Of a stretch of DNA of 64,000 bases, positions 25,801 through 36,664 are shown piece by piece (the first letter of the stretch is position 1; every line of letters starts with the position of its first letter). The DNA comes from Marisa cornuarietis. Lineage: Eukaryota; Mollusca; Gastropoda; Architaenioglossa; Ampullariidae. The stretch lies in the NCBI GenBank assembly GCA_004794655.1, contig SMMW01000046.1, positions 1,958,001 to 2,022,000 on the forward strand, read 5' to 3'. The notes beneath the pieces are model-generated. The model searched no databases, was not told the DNA's origin, and saw only the letters and a list, made by a program, of their open reading frames with translations. The position numbers and the translations under genes were made by a program.

Positions 25801-28800
25801 TTGATGTTGTTATACTATTTATTGATATGTTGTCAAGACTGTGGCCAGTGGTGGGTCTGCTACCAAACACCAATTATGCGAATCGACTTCCTAATATTCA
25901 AACATATAAAAGCACACCACACAATATTTGCTAATATTTCAATGCATGTAATAAGCTCACTTTAGAATGTTTGCTAATATTCCAACATATAACACACTCG
26001 TATTATTTCCTAATAGTCCAACACATAACAAACACACCTGACAAAGTTTAGTAATATTGCCACAGATATAGCAAACAAACCTCTAAATGTTTTCGAGTAT
26101 GTAACAAATATATCTCACAATGTTTGCTTGTATTTCAACACATATGACAAACACACCTCACAATGTCTTCTAATATTACAACACAGATAAGAAACATGCT
26201 CACAATTTTTCTTAATATTTCAGCTCATTTAACAAACACACCTTACAATGTTTGACATGTTCGCTATGCATTCAGTAGCAACATCTTGATTATTTGTTAG
26301 TGTCCACTCGTGACGGCTGATGTGTTAACAAGGAAATCATCTGTTTTACATTATTTAAAAGTGCTTAGGAACTTCTTTATATTTTCAAATGTTAACATAT
26401 GAAGATATGCTTTGTATTTTGACATTCATGTCAGAAGCAGTTGCCATCTACTCCTCTGTTACAGTTCGCAAATGCTCAGGTCAAGTTGTGCCTCAAGAAG
26501 TGAGCCATAGCCTACAATATCTGAAGTACCCTTCTAACTTCCCTACTTACATCAAGTAAGGCATCATTTCAATAAATTGTTGTCTCCTTAGTCCCTAACC
26601 TTTTTATTTATCGCGGCCCACTTTTACAATAGCCAAGTAACCTGCAACCCACGTGACAGGCACGTGACAAGTCATTTTTATACGACATATCAGTCTGACA
26701 AAAACCCTAAATATGACAAAGACAGTCATAGTTATAGTCACATGGTGAGACAGGTTTAGTGTTCCAGTACTGACATTTAGAAACTTTCAAATATCAGGTA
26801 TTTCTTTTTAGAAATGGTAGATGAATGTTAGACTTAGTGAATCATACTCTTTTAATGTTCATCACTGGTGATCAACAATTAATGATAATTATTAATCCTG
26901 ATTAATGTTATGGTTGACTCTGCATCTGGGAAACCAGTATGGGAATCCGTGGCTGAGAGAATTTTTCAAAACCTATCTATCATCCTCAGCATTCAATATG
27001 CTTCTTGCATTTGTTTGACATACAGAAGCGCAGAAAATCTACTCTAACGGAAGTATGTAGCCACTGTTTTAATGCCTTATAGGTCTGGCAATGAAAATAT
27101 AGTGCCTGTAATGTCGGAACTTTACGATAAGCAACATTATCGAAAAATTAAAAAAAATTATTTGCTCTATTTTCAGCAATGTCGACTGTGGCTGGCTCCT
27201 TCAGACTAAGTACCCTGACTACGTTGTTCAAGTGACTTTCATGTTTATTGATATCGAAAATAGCAGTGATTGTTCCTACGACTACTTACAGCTATATGAC
27301 GGTAAGTAAATCACAAATCTAGTATAAGGCTAATGTCTACACCACTTAGCTGGTGCAGTGTTATAGTGTATCCTGATTTCACTGCTATCGATATCCTGAA
27401 GGCTGCATCTGGTTTTACCTGAAATAAAAAACAAAACATGCAGAAATAAACTGTTTGTGTACAGGGGTGGACAACTCTGCTGTCAGCCTGGGTAGACTGT
27501 GCGGGTCTACGGCACGTGACTTTTACAGCTCGGGACAATACCTGTACATTCACTTTCACAGCGACTCCTCTATAACAGGAAGAGGATTTCAGCTCTCTTA
27601 TCAAGAATCTACTCCCTCAACTGAGAACCCCACAGGTAAACTGACACTTACATAAGTATGGTCAATGACCATTTTATATTTTAAACGAAGTCTGCAGTTG
27701 TATCTGTTGTATATTGGGCAGTGTATGTAGGCTTCCCCGATAGTTGACTAGTCAGATCACAAGGGGTATTTCCACCCAGGCACAAAACACCTGTACTTCT
27801 GTTTGAAAGTTTTGATAGCTTCCCTTCCACCAACCGTATTCTGTCACAGTGATGGATTAGAACTACCCTTCGATCCTTGCATTATTCTAACAATGAATAG
27901 ATGTAAAAATCTGGGGAGTCATCTAAGTCCACTCAACACAGTTGGTTGTAGTTTCACGTTAAGCCTCACTCTACAGATTGAAATGTTCTGTTGAAGTCAC
28001 CATTTCGACTCTTTTTATATCTGTGTATCGTCATATCGAAGAGTTTCAAATGTAATATGCCTTAGTGTCTACAAAAATATTTTATTTATTTTAATATACT
28101 CTGTACTGATGCCAGAGAATGGCATGAGAAACGACTATAAATTTTTATGTGTAAAATATTCCTGTCTAGCATTACACACCTGTGATTGTCAAATATTGTG
28201 CAGGTGTGAGACGCATTTATGTTGGTACTGGATCAGCAGTGGGCGTTTTTTGTTTATCCATTTCTGTTCTATTGGGGGTCATACAAAGGAAAAAAATCCA
28301 GAAGAGGAGACAAAATAGCCCCACCCCAATCAGCAGCATCAGCCAGAACGCCACAAGCCCTCAGCCCTCCAGTCTAGGCAATGATTGTACTACTACTTCT
28401 CCCGTCATCCTCTCTGTCCGTTATGACCCCCCTCCTTATGATGTCGTCTTTCCGTCGGGTACGAGCGACCCTGGCGACAGTGGGTACGTCATGAGTGGTC
28501 AGCAGGAACACCCCCCAGTCCCGTTGGCAAAAACACAAGCATCTGTTATACCTTCGGCTACCCAGGCAAGTTTTTAACTTCGAAAACCTGGTTACAGAAC
28601 ACTTTTAGGTCTGAAAAACTAGTCGAATTCACTAGCAGCTATTTTGTTTAACTTTGTATTTTTGTAATTGAAAAACATTTCAGCTTAATGAACAGACACT
28701 ACTATACCTTGCACATAAACACTTTGTTATAAATTATTATAACATAAGTTAAAATATTTGATTATTGTACAGGTCAAAAGCAGTCACATCAACCAGTCCA

Positions 28801-28808
28801 GACTGTAG
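10472..28808 (+). CDS. Gene B: seven-CUB single-pass membrane receptor with PPPY tail
   Basis: Predicted 24 coding exons, about 1051 residues: 10472-10529, 12341-12443, 12690-12817, 13016-13177, 13607-13691, 13921-14051, 14518 (or 14530)-14676, 14787-14865, 15002-15126, 15228-15401, 15879-15963, 16384-16511, 17430-17606, 19979-20060, 21752-21879, 22544-22717, 23035-23122, 23536-23666, 25512-25685, 26465-26555, 27177-27301, 27465-27635, 28204-28565, 28773-28808. Order: hydrophobic signal peptide (MGGRTLCLIAWTIAVGVLTG), seven CUB domains (about residues 20-919), a membrane helix near 926-947 (VGVFCLSISVLLGVI), basic RKKIQKRR, and RYDPPPYDVV near 993-1002. The ATG has A at -3 and G at +4. Introns after 15963 and 28565 use GC donors; all others are GT-AG. 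It probably acts at the cell surface; the ligand is unknown. The chain rests on splice motifs, phase and paralogues, with no transcript evidence. Confidence 0.85.
11503..11795 (+). pseudogene. Relic of a C/D-type membrane exon and its upstream intron inside gene B intron 1
   Basis: This stretch aligns to gene C 50904-51260 and gene D near 60725-60890. Landmarks are CATATCATTCCAGATTGTGT, ATTGGATCTCGTC, TTGCGTATACG, GTCGTCGTTGAATATATT and CATTACTGTCACCGTTGG, then TGTGTAG|GTTCAGTCAGCCCTGCCGTCA, matching the acceptor and first codons (GSVSPAV) of the membrane exon. The hydrophobic stretch is deleted; the sequence resumes at TTTCAGACGAC, the start of the basic region. Gene C lacks this block in its own intron 1. 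It is therefore a broken copy of a paralogue's 3' end, not a functional exon. Confidence 0.75.
12341..13177 (+). other. Gene B CUB domain 1 (divergent N-terminal CUB)
   Basis: Exons 12341-12443, 12690-12817 and 13016-13177. Reads NDTSCQWIF at the second cysteine, DNGSCVDNLTAYDG at the third and LLSTC at the fourth. It pairs with gene C CUB 1 (same DNGSCVDNLT and SSGSDVLVSFTAG wording) and has no counterpart in gene D. The usual FHSD near the domain end is replaced by SFTAGND. Confidence 0.8.
13607..14676 (+). other. Gene B CUB domain 2 (degenerate)
   Basis: Exons 13607-13691, 13921-14051 and 14518 or 14530-14676. Reads FDYCDIYWMIRRDENAWIV, then CSCDTIEVKSG and LGEVCG. Four-cysteine logic is kept with extra cysteines, but YDY is CDT and the FHSD motif is LRPSS, so the calcium-site residues found in other CUBs here are gone. 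For the third exon two in-frame acceptors (CAG before 14518, CAG before 14530) are possible. For the first, 13604 is an alternative start. Confidence 0.75.
14787..15401 (+). other. Gene B CUB domain 3 (lost first cysteine pair)
   Basis: Exons 14787-14865, 15002-15126 and 15228-15401. Reads YHLSYPGNKLQYS, then NNTDRGWLFEV where the other domains have DCGWL, and GCYDYIDIFD, DKLCG, YYSTGHTLYIKFHSDDS. Both cysteines of the first disulfide are missing (no Cys in the linker exon, Arg for Cys in the middle exon). The paired loss fits a folded domain that dropped one disulfide rather than random decay. Confidence 0.82.
15879..17606 (+). other. Gene B CUB domain 4 (GC donor)
   Basis: Exons 15879-15963, 16384-16511 and 17430-17606. 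Reads FLQYPEITNQYLK, SADCDWLIVAS, GCVNDYVEVFD, SLGRLCG and EFISSGQGLKVEFKNDG. The first exon ends AAA|GCAAGT, a GC-AG intron with otherwise consensus donor. The large intron after 17606 carries transposon fragments. Confidence 0.82.
17607..19978 (+). other. Gene B intron after CUB 4, mostly mobile DNA
   Basis: About 2.4 kb without host coding sequence. It holds a possible DNA-transposon end (near 18015-18235) and the LINE fragment 18233-19545, and is otherwise AT-rich. Confidence 0.6.
18233..19545 (-). mobile_element. LINE fragment: 5' leader and endonuclease only, RT missing
   Basis: On the minus strand the order is a leader with open frame (19540-18830) ending HVGLFNAQSVSSAQQSLKR and YLDIFIITETW (start of endonuclease), TRGGGIAV near 18755, LLCIYRPPPSTRYKLTAS and VIFLGDVNVRFD (18625-18410), then HILDWVIHRPDDHLVQ and DLSSDHYSVLIEL (18385-18270). 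Similarity stops at about 18233, before the reverse transcriptase. The same group of LINE as 5284-8010, but this copy keeps the part the other lacks. A 3'-truncated LINE is not the product of normal target-primed insertion and implies a later deletion or rearrangement. Frameshifts make it nonfunctional. Confidence 0.8.
20243..20340. repeat. Two-copy direct repeat in gene B intron
   Basis: TAGAACGAGGCT followed by GATATAGCTTCCGGTTTA-like sequence occurs twice, about 60 bp apart (near 20241 and 20297). Origin unknown. Confidence 0.45.
20861..21352. repeat. 40-bp minisatellite, 12 full units
   Basis: Units start every 40 bp from 20861 to 21301, each beginning RCTTGTAACATGGTGCTGGA, plus a partial unit from 21341. 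Only base substitutions are seen, with no length change in any unit. It gives false open frames (THYACNMVLDL). Confidence 0.95.
22030..22180. repeat. (TTC/GTC)n trinucleotide tract
   Basis: Pyrimidine-rich TCT, TCG and CGT triplets in a gene B intron. Simple repeat, not coding. Confidence 0.8.
23035..25685 (+). other. Gene B CUB domain 6
   Basis: Exons 23035-23122, 23536-23666 and 25512-25685. Reads YLTYPGNQTNYP, NADCGWLLQTSG, CTFDYVEVFDG, LASLCGHQ and YSSGHSLLVTFHSDEV. The intron before the third exon (23667-25511) is 1.8 kb, ends in a short inverted-repeat element and adjoins diverged tandem repeats. Confidence 0.85.
25231..25455. mobile_element. Short inverted-repeat element (MITE-like), 225 bp
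   Basis: A 35-bp arm starting GACACTTAATCCCCAGACAC (25231-25265) is a perfect reverse complement of 25421-25455. Each arm itself contains two copies of GACACTTAATCCYCA. The interior is AT-rich with no coding sequence. No clear target duplication was found, so the superfamily is unassigned. Confidence 0.8.
25880..26260. repeat. Diverged tandem repeat, unit about 45-50 bp
   Basis: Repeated wording ACAAACACACCTCACAATGTTTG and CTAATATTTCAACACAT with many changes and length differences. Related copies lie at about 24990-25085, on the other side of exon 25512-25685. Confidence 0.65.
26465..27635 (+). other. Gene B CUB domain 7
   Basis: Exons 26465-26555, 27177-27301 and 27465-27635. Reads KCSGQVVPQE, LKYPSNFPTYI, NVDCGWLLQTKYPDYVVQVT, DCSYDYLQLYDG, SLGRLCGS, DFYSSGQYLYIHFHSDSS. 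It keeps all four cysteines, a Glu in IDIE, the YDY Asp and the FHSD Asp, the residue set of calcium-binding CUB domains. Confidence 0.88.
28204..28808 (+). other. Gene B membrane and cytoplasmic exons
   Basis: Exon 28204-28565 carries the helix, RKKIQKRR and PPPY; exon 28773-28808 ends VKSSHINQSRL and TAG at 28806. The donor after 28565 reads CAG|GCAAGT (GC-AG); the gene A counterpart is CAG|GTGAGT, so the GC arose after the split or is a sequence error. Confidence 0.85.
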
Positions 28809-29845
28809 GAGATCGAACTAGTTCTCCATTGTGCAGATGACGACCACTGAAGTCCACCGACAGAGAGGACAGGGTACAAACATTCATTAGGCTCACGGGG
28901 CTTACCTGTTGTTGGCAGTCACGTGTCCCTTGACTCACTTTCACTTGGACAATTGTATGCTAAGGGGAGAATCGGTTCGCCTTAAGCAGTTTTATCTGAT
29001 TTAAAACGATTTCAGTCGAAACTGTTCTGAAATTGTGTTTTGTTCTCCTTTTTTCTTCTTCTTGAACTTAATGGTAGTAGTAGCAGCAGCTGCATTATCA
29101 TCATCTATAATTAGCATTAACTTAAAGGTAAGTCCACTCTTGTGAGATTCGAGGTTGTCGAGATAAAGGGTAGTTACAAGGTGAGGTGAGACGATAATTA
29201 TTTTTTGTTATTCTTCTGTTTTTCGTTTACCCCTTTTTTGACAAATTATTGACAAATTTGACAAATTATCACATATTAAATGTCAACTTGTTTTGACTAT
29301 TACAACTTTAGCCTGTGAGAATATTTAAAAATAAAGTAAGAGACATGCGCTTAATGTCCTTGACCTCCACGCCAACAGACTTCTTTGAAGAAGAAGGTCC
29401 ATTGAGTAGACCTTACAGACTCTTTTATATTGTACTTGAGTATTGTGTAGTTTTCTTCTTGTGTCTGTATCTCATTTTACTTGTTTGTTATACTATATAT
29501 TTTGTGTCACCTCATAAGTGCATTTAATCATATTATTTTTATTTCATTGTTTGCTGTACTTCTTATGGTTAAGATCTGCAATGAGCTTAAACCAAAATAA
29601 AATTGTAACCTGAAAACGTTTCAATGGTATGAAAGTTTCCTAGGTGTATGAACTTCTGTGTATCACAACCCTGCTGCTAACTGTTTCTACAGTTTGGTTT
29701 TCAGTGTCAACTGATACTTGGCATGTAGAAGCCTCTGATGAAAATATCACCGCACTGCATCAGTATTCTCCAAGAGATGGTTTACATTATGTTTCTATTA
29801 AAATTTAATTTATTTCAAAGTGAGGCTGATTGAGTTTACACTTAA
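28809..29845 (+). other. Gene B 3' untranslated region and flank
   Basis: Alignable to the gene A 3' region up to about 29340, with AATAAA at 29330-29335. Beyond this nothing is recognised before the transposon end at 29846. Confidence 0.6.
29330..29335 (+). terminator. Polyadenylation signal AATAAA, gene B
   Basis: Same context as the gene A signal at 1653. Confidence 0.6.
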
Positions 29846-32065
29846 AGGGATTCTCACCTCTAAATACAAACTTTTGGGATTCGTTTAAGTGTTGAAGTAA
29901 GACCCTAAATATATCGGACATTCATGCCACAGCAGGCTTGTTCAAGTGTAATTCGTCGTTGAAGGCGAGGAATTTTGCTGGTTTCCGGAGATTAACGAGC
30001 GCTCGACGAAGAGACCCGAGCGAACGGAATTACGGAATGTGACGTAGTTGTGGCAAAAACAATGGCGGACTTGCAAGCTGTGGATAGCGCCACAGAATCA
30101 GATAAAGAATATGATGTTTAGCCATCCCAGTTTGAACTTCTTGACCCGGCAGACAGCCATACAATTCAAAACGTACCGCCAGCATCCAACAAAGAAATCG
30201 ATCGTGTGGACAATACACAGACTGGTAAGTTTCGAGAACAACCTCTCTGAACTCGAATTAGAAGGCATTTAATATTTTGTTTACAGTGTTTTTAAGTGCA
30301 AAGTTAGAGAAATTTAGAGTGAATTTTCTCGAACTGCAGCAGAATTATTTTCTTCTTCGGTATTATTTTAAAATTATGTGAATATGTGTTTTGATTTGGT
30401 AAAATCGCACTGAAACTTTTATAGTAATAACTCTTGCAGGTGGTTTAATGCGACGATAGCAGTCCTAGTCTATTTTATAATAGCTCACTGTTTATTCATT
30501 TCACACTCTTAGCCAGGGTTTGTCTTTTCGAATATATTGAAGGTGCAGATGTGGCTTTTATGAAAGGATGGAAACCAGATAAAGAGAGTCGCTGCTGCGC
30601 CAAATTTACACATATGTGGAAGAAGGTTCGTGACCATAGGTGAGTGTAAATATCTATATATTTTGTACTTATGTTTTGTCATTGTTTTCATTAGCATGAG
30701 CTTTTTAAGACTAAATTTTTCAAACAAAGGTTTCAAAAGCTTTATACCTACATGCAGGGTCTCTTTTGTGAATGGGTGGGGTGGGAGAGATGACTATAAA
30801 ATACAGTCACATGAAATTGGATCACATTTTATGTCATAGATTTTCGGTTAAAATTTGAGTCAATATTTTAAAATCTTATTTCAAAGAAAAATGGAAGGAA
30901 AGAGCCCTCTTATTTCCATCAGCTGTTCATGCATTTTTGTTTAAATTTTGAAGAAAAGGTAGCCTTATAACATGCCAAGCTTCAATCACCTGTCAAATGA
31001 TTGGTCAATATTTCAATATTTTTGTGGAATACTGAATAAGTAAAAAATTCTTAAACTAAATGACCATTTGTGTTCATCAAACTGTTGAACTGTTTATATG
31101 CAAATAATTCAGAAATAACTGTTGCTATGTTATATGTGTAGGGATCAGTCACCTGGAGAAAGGGTAAGCTACATCACTTGATGGGTTTGAACCCGTTTTC
31201 CCCATTTGTGTTAGAAGCTGATTACAGACCGCACCGTGAAGAGGAAACCTCCTCGTTGGGGGACGGGGGGAGGAAACAGGGACTAGTCCGCAGGAAATCC
31301 TACCTCTACTGCACAGGCGACCGGCGCCACCTGTGCCCCGCCTTTCATGAGCAAGGGCATAGCTAGGTGGAGCTCATCCCTCTCCTGCAGTTTAATCAGG
31401 AGCATGGAGACTTGGACAGTACACAAGAGAAGTATGACATGTTTTATTCTTTTTGAATACTGATTGATCACACCTTCCATTGTTTATAAGGTGCTTTATA
31501 AGATTTACAAAGAAAAATGATATCACCATTTATAAACGCAAAAATTTATGGCCAGGTGACATTGCAATGGAAGCTTTTTTTTGAGGATCACAATCATCAA
31601 TCACAAAATCAACATTAAACTCTCCACCAGCTCACTCTTTCTTGCACTAAATAGGGTAAGAGTCAAATCCATCACATTTCCAGTGAGTCAACTAGCTGAC
31701 ACAATTTCTTATGATGGCCATTAGTTTTTCATTTTTTCACGTTTTTTTTTTTTGACGCCCATGAGAATTGTATAAATGTATAATGCTCTTTGTCCTTCAT
31801 GCTTGTAGCATAGACAATTTACAGGAAGTTTTACCAAATAACAGAATACATAATTTGTATTGCAGGAAATTTCAATACACAGCTTATAGACAACTCATGG
31901 GATGATGCTATGGCATTCTTGTTTGAAGCATCAGAGTACTTCTACCTTCCTGCACTGTCAAGAGAATAAGGACAGAATTTCCAAGTTCAGGAAATGCATA
32001 TAAAGGCCTTAGATGGCCTATACTGTGACAATGAACAATAATTGGATACATATTTCTTAATATGC

Positions 32066-32114
<49 letters not shown>

Positions 32115-32889
32115 CTGTAAGTGTGAAAGCATCCACAGTATAAACCAATGTTACAATTTATATTTGTACAAGTCGGAAATTTCCATTCATTCTATAATCT
32201 ATTTTTAAATTTGATCTTAATCTACAATGAACTGTGGCTCTTATTTTAGGATTATATAAAACTTGAATAGATACAGTCGGCATATACCCAAAAGCAGAAC
32301 AGTAAATGTAACCGAAGAATTTCCAATAAAATAAGGTTTGTAGCACTACTTATTACTTCTGTTTACTACCTCAAACAAAATGTGGCACCTGTTTACAGGA
32401 CCTGCTGCTTTGCTGTGATTTAGCCAGAGTTGCTGGCTTGGTGTAAAATGTCAATTCCCTCCCCACCAAAAAAACATACCTGTCTACAATAAAAATTTCA
32501 AATCGCTCACATTCAGTTTTTTCATGATTTTGGGAATCTTGTCATGTACATGGATCTAGCTTTTTTCAGCACTAGGATGCTTGTATCCAGCTTATAGTGC
32601 AGCTGGCTTTTGCTTGAATTTGTTTGGCAGTGAAGCAGTTAGGGCAGTGGGACCAGTAATGAAATTCATAAATAGCTGATGCATAAAAATAATCTGAACA
32701 TTTAAAGAAAGAGGGAATAAGTGATCTTGAAATGCATTAAAACCAACCAATTAATGAACTAGTCTGCCTTGAATTTGTAAAAATAGAAATTACAATGGCT
32801 TCAGTTGTGCTTCATTATCTTGATGCTGTTTTAACTGCAAACATCTTGTCCCTTAGAAAAAACATGTCATACATAACATCTTTTTTTTT

Positions 32890-33318
32890 TTTTTTCACCT
32901 GCCGGCATGGAGCGGTCAACTCAGACGTCTCAAACTGCGAAGTAGGCCATCTTTTTTAATTTTTGAATCTATATTTTATAAATGCTCCAACCACTCTGAG
33001 AGAGGCTTTTATAAGACCATAAGCTTAAAATGTGATGTTTGATGGGCTAGTTTAACGATCATGTGACTAGTATAGAAACTTAGAAAACCATGTGGTTGCC
33101 GCTGCCGCCATTTTTTCACCTGCCGGCATGGAGCGGTCAACTCAGACGTCTCAAACTGCGAAGTAGGCCATCTTTTTTAATTTTTGAATCTATATTTTAT
33201 AAATGCTCCAACCACTCTGAGAGAGGCTTTTATAAGACCATAAGCTTAAAATTTGATGTTTGATGGGCTAGTTTAACGATCATGTGACTAGTATAGAAAC
33301 TTAGAAAACCATGTGGTT
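32890..33318. repeat. 208-bp direct duplication, spacing 221 bp
   Basis: 32890-33097 and 33111-33318 are nearly identical (one difference noticed, TGTGATG against TTTGATG), separated by 13 bp of GCCGCTGCCGCCA. The second copy ends about 20 bp before the RTE-like leader. It may be a tandem 5' promoter unit of that LINE or a duplication in the host transposon. Confidence 0.85.
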
Positions 33319-33339
33319 TTCTCTCATCCTAGCCAAGGA

Positions 33340-36300
33340 AAAATGGTTCCACTGCCTTGGGTGAATCTTGGGAAAGATAAAGGCTAAGGGAGTAAACCCC
33401 TACAGAAAATCCTGATACTAACACGGCATCAGCGGGCGAAGACTCTCCACGACGAGAGTACCGGCCAGGGCCCAGCGCCTACGTGTTCACGACCAGGCCG
33501 ACAATCGGCTGTGGTTCACTTGGAGAAGGGATTAGCGCTACCAAGTGTATAAGCTCAATGAAAGGACCATGGATATACGCCAGAAAAGAGATAACATGCC
33601 GGATCGGTCGCGGCCCGGACTAACAACGACCGCGCACCCTATCGGGAGGCTCCAGCGTGGGGTCAGCGAAAAGTGTGCTACTGGAGCCAAGACCAAGACC
33701 AAGACTGAAACCAAAACAGAAATCAAACTAAGAGAAGGAACAACCATTGGCACGTGGAACGTACGCACGTTATACCAGTGCGGAAAAGTGCACCAACTCA
33801 CACACGAGCTGAAACGGTATCAGTGGGACATTGTGGGACTGGCGGAGGTCAGATGGACAGGATTTGGGGAAACAGTGACGGAAGACGGCCACAGACTGTG
33901 GTACAGTGGGGAGGACACCAGGCATGAGTACGGCGTGGGCTTCCTTGTGCACAGGAAGGTGGCCGCGGCCGTCATCAGCTGTACACCCGTATCCAGCCGG
34001 CTGATCTCCATTCGTGTCTCAGCCAAGCCTCATAATGTCACCATTGTCCAAGTATACGCTCCAACTTCCACACATGGAGACGACGAAGTGGAAGAATTCT
34101 ACCAACAACTGGACAAGATTGTGAAGGCAGTTCCAAAAAGGACATCCTGGTTGTGCTCGGAGACTGGAACGCCAAGGTCGGACCAGACGCCTACCAGCAA
34201 TGGGCAGGAACGGTGGGGAAATTTGGCCTTGGTGAAACCAACGACAGGGGCATCAGACTCCTAGAGTTCGCACAGAGCCAGAGACTCACCTTAGCCAACA
34301 CCTTGTATCCCCACAAGAAATCAAGGACGGCCACCTGGCACTCACCAGACGGACTGGTCCATAATCAGATCGACTACATCCTACTGCCGAGACGCTTCAA
34401 ATCCAGCATCAACAGGGCCAAGACAAGGACGTACCCAGGCGCTGACATAGGCAGCGACCATGACCTTGTTCTAACAAACCTGAAGCTGAGGCTGAAAGCG
34501 AAGCGACTCTCAAACACTCCCCGAATTCGCTTTGATTTGGAGAAGCTGCAAGACCCAAAGGTTGCAGAAGTCTTCAAGGCCACGGTTGGCGGAAAATTTG
34601 GCGCACTGAACCTGGTGGACTGTGATGTAGACACCCTCTCTGGAAACATCAAAGAGGTGCTACTGTCGACAGCCCAAGAGGTTCTAGGGCGACATAGAAA
34701 CAAGAAACAGCCATGGGTCACGAACGACATACTAGACCTCTGTGACCAAAGGAGGGCCTTGAAGAGAGAAAAGAAAAGCAAACCAGAAGCAGCAACCAAA
34801 TACAAAGAAGTGAATTGTGCCATTAAGAAAGGGATGAAGGCAGCTAGAGAGAGCTGGATCGAGAAGCAGTGCCAGGACATAGAGGTTGGAATGGCACGAG
34901 GTGACAGCAAAAGGCCTACCAACTTCTAAAGACCCTCACTAAGACAGACCAGCAAAAGATCTCAGTCATCGAAGACAGCAATGGTCACCTTCTCACAGAA
35001 GGCAATGCTGTACTCAACCGATGGACAGAATACTGCAAGGACCTGTACAATTACCAGCTGAAGACCGACGCCAACATTCTCCAAAACAACCAGACTAGAG
35101 ACAGTGAACCTGCAGACATACCAGTCCTACGGGAAGAGGTCGAAAGAGCTGTACATAGTCTGAAGGGAGGAAAGTCACCAGGCGTTGATAATGTACCAGC
35201 TGAGCTGCTCAAGCAGGGTGGGGAAGCAACTACAAAAGCCCTAACTGTTCTGTGCCAAAGAGTCTGGGAGTGCAAGGAATGGCCCAGAGAATGGACGCAG
35301 TCACTAATCATTCCCCTCCCAAAGAAAGAAAACAGCAAACAGTGTCAGAACTACAGAACAATAAGCCTTATCAGTCACCCAAGCAAAGTCATGCTGAAGG
35401 TCATACAGAACCGCATCAGAACCACCGCAGAAGAGCTGCTAGCAGAAGAACAGGCTGGCTTCAGACCACGTAGAAGCACAGTTGAGCAGATCTTCAACTG
35501 TCGTCTTCTTATAGAAAAGCATCTGCAGCATCAGCGGGACCTTTACCACAACTTCATTGACTTTAAGAAGGCATTTGACAGAGTCTGGCACGAGGGGCTA
35601 TGGCATGTGATGCGGAAATTCAACATTGAAGAAGGGCTTGTCCAAGTCGTTGAAGCGTTGTATAACAGCTCAACGAGTACAGTTTTGCTTAACAACCAAA
35701 TAGGAGCTTACTTTCGTACCACAGTAGGGGTACGTCAAGGATGTCCCCTATCACCCGTGTTGTTTAATATATTCTTGGAGAACATCATGCTTGAAGCTCT
35801 TCATGACCACCATACCTCCATTTCAATCGGTGGAAGACCAATCTGCAACCTACGCTTTGCAGATGATATAGATCTGTTAGCAGGTACAAACAAGGAACTG
35901 CAAGACCTCACCAACAGACTGACAGACAGCTCAAACGCATATGGAATGGAGACAAGCACAGAAAAGAGCAAAGTTATGATCAATGGCAACGGCAAAGCAG
36001 AGATCTATATGAACGGGGTACAGCTCGAAGAGGTAAGCAGCTTCAAGTACTTGGGAGCCACTCTCTCCAAGGACGGCAGCTCCACGCAAGATATCCGCAT
36101 CAGGATCGCAACAGCAACAGCAGCAATGGCTAGGCTAGATAGGATCTGGCATAGCCACAAGATAAGGTTCACTACCAAGTACAGGCTATACAAATCCCTG
36201 GTAGTGCCGATCCTGCTCTACGGATGCGACACGTGGACTCTACTCGCCGAAACAGAAAGGAGAATCCAGGCATTCGAGCACAAGTGTCTGAGGAGGCTGC

Positions 36301-36664
36301 TCGGGATCTCATACAAAGAACACAAAACCAACGACTTTGTAAGAAACAAGATTGCCACACTGGTAGGACACCAGGAACCTCTACTATCAACAGTCAAGCG
36401 ACGTAAGCTGGTCTTCTTTGGCCATGTAACCCGGCACGACGCCTTGTCGAAGACTATCCTTCAAGGCACCTTGGAGGGTAGCCGACGCCGCGGTGGTCAG
36501 AGAAAGAACTGGCTTACGAACGTCAAAGACTGGACTGGTCGTCCTGTACAGGACCTGCTGACTATTGCCCAAAACAGGCAAGAGTGGCGGGCCCTATCAG
36601 CTGCCGCGTCTATCCATGTGCTCCCCCCAACGCCAGGTGCCAGGCAAGGGACGACTGACTGATC
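33340..36664 (+). mobile_element. RTE-like LINE, almost complete, two frameshifts
   Basis: One long polyprotein in three frames: 33545-34140 (apurinic endonuclease N-half: TTIGTWNVRTLYQCGK, DIVGLAEVRWTG), 34140-34915 (LGDWNAKVG, NQIDYILLPRRF, GSDHDLVL) and about 34915-36662 (reverse transcriptase: GGKSPGVDNVPAELLK, EEQAGFRPRRSTVEQI, NFIDFKKAFDRVWH, GVRQGCPLSPVLFN, catalytic LRFADDIDLL, then LYGCDTWTLL and RRKLVFFGHVTRHD). Shifts sit at A runs near 34138 and 34910. TGA is at 36660, and the 3' end is a short ACTG repeat directly after it, as in RTE elements with very short 3' UTRs. It is inserted in the TTAA transposon. Clade by motif wording and structure. Confidence 0.88.

Noticed and set aside
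32938..33320. Repeats considered as LTRs of a retroelement
   Set aside because: Copies are 13 bp apart with no internal domain, so they are a simple tandem duplication.
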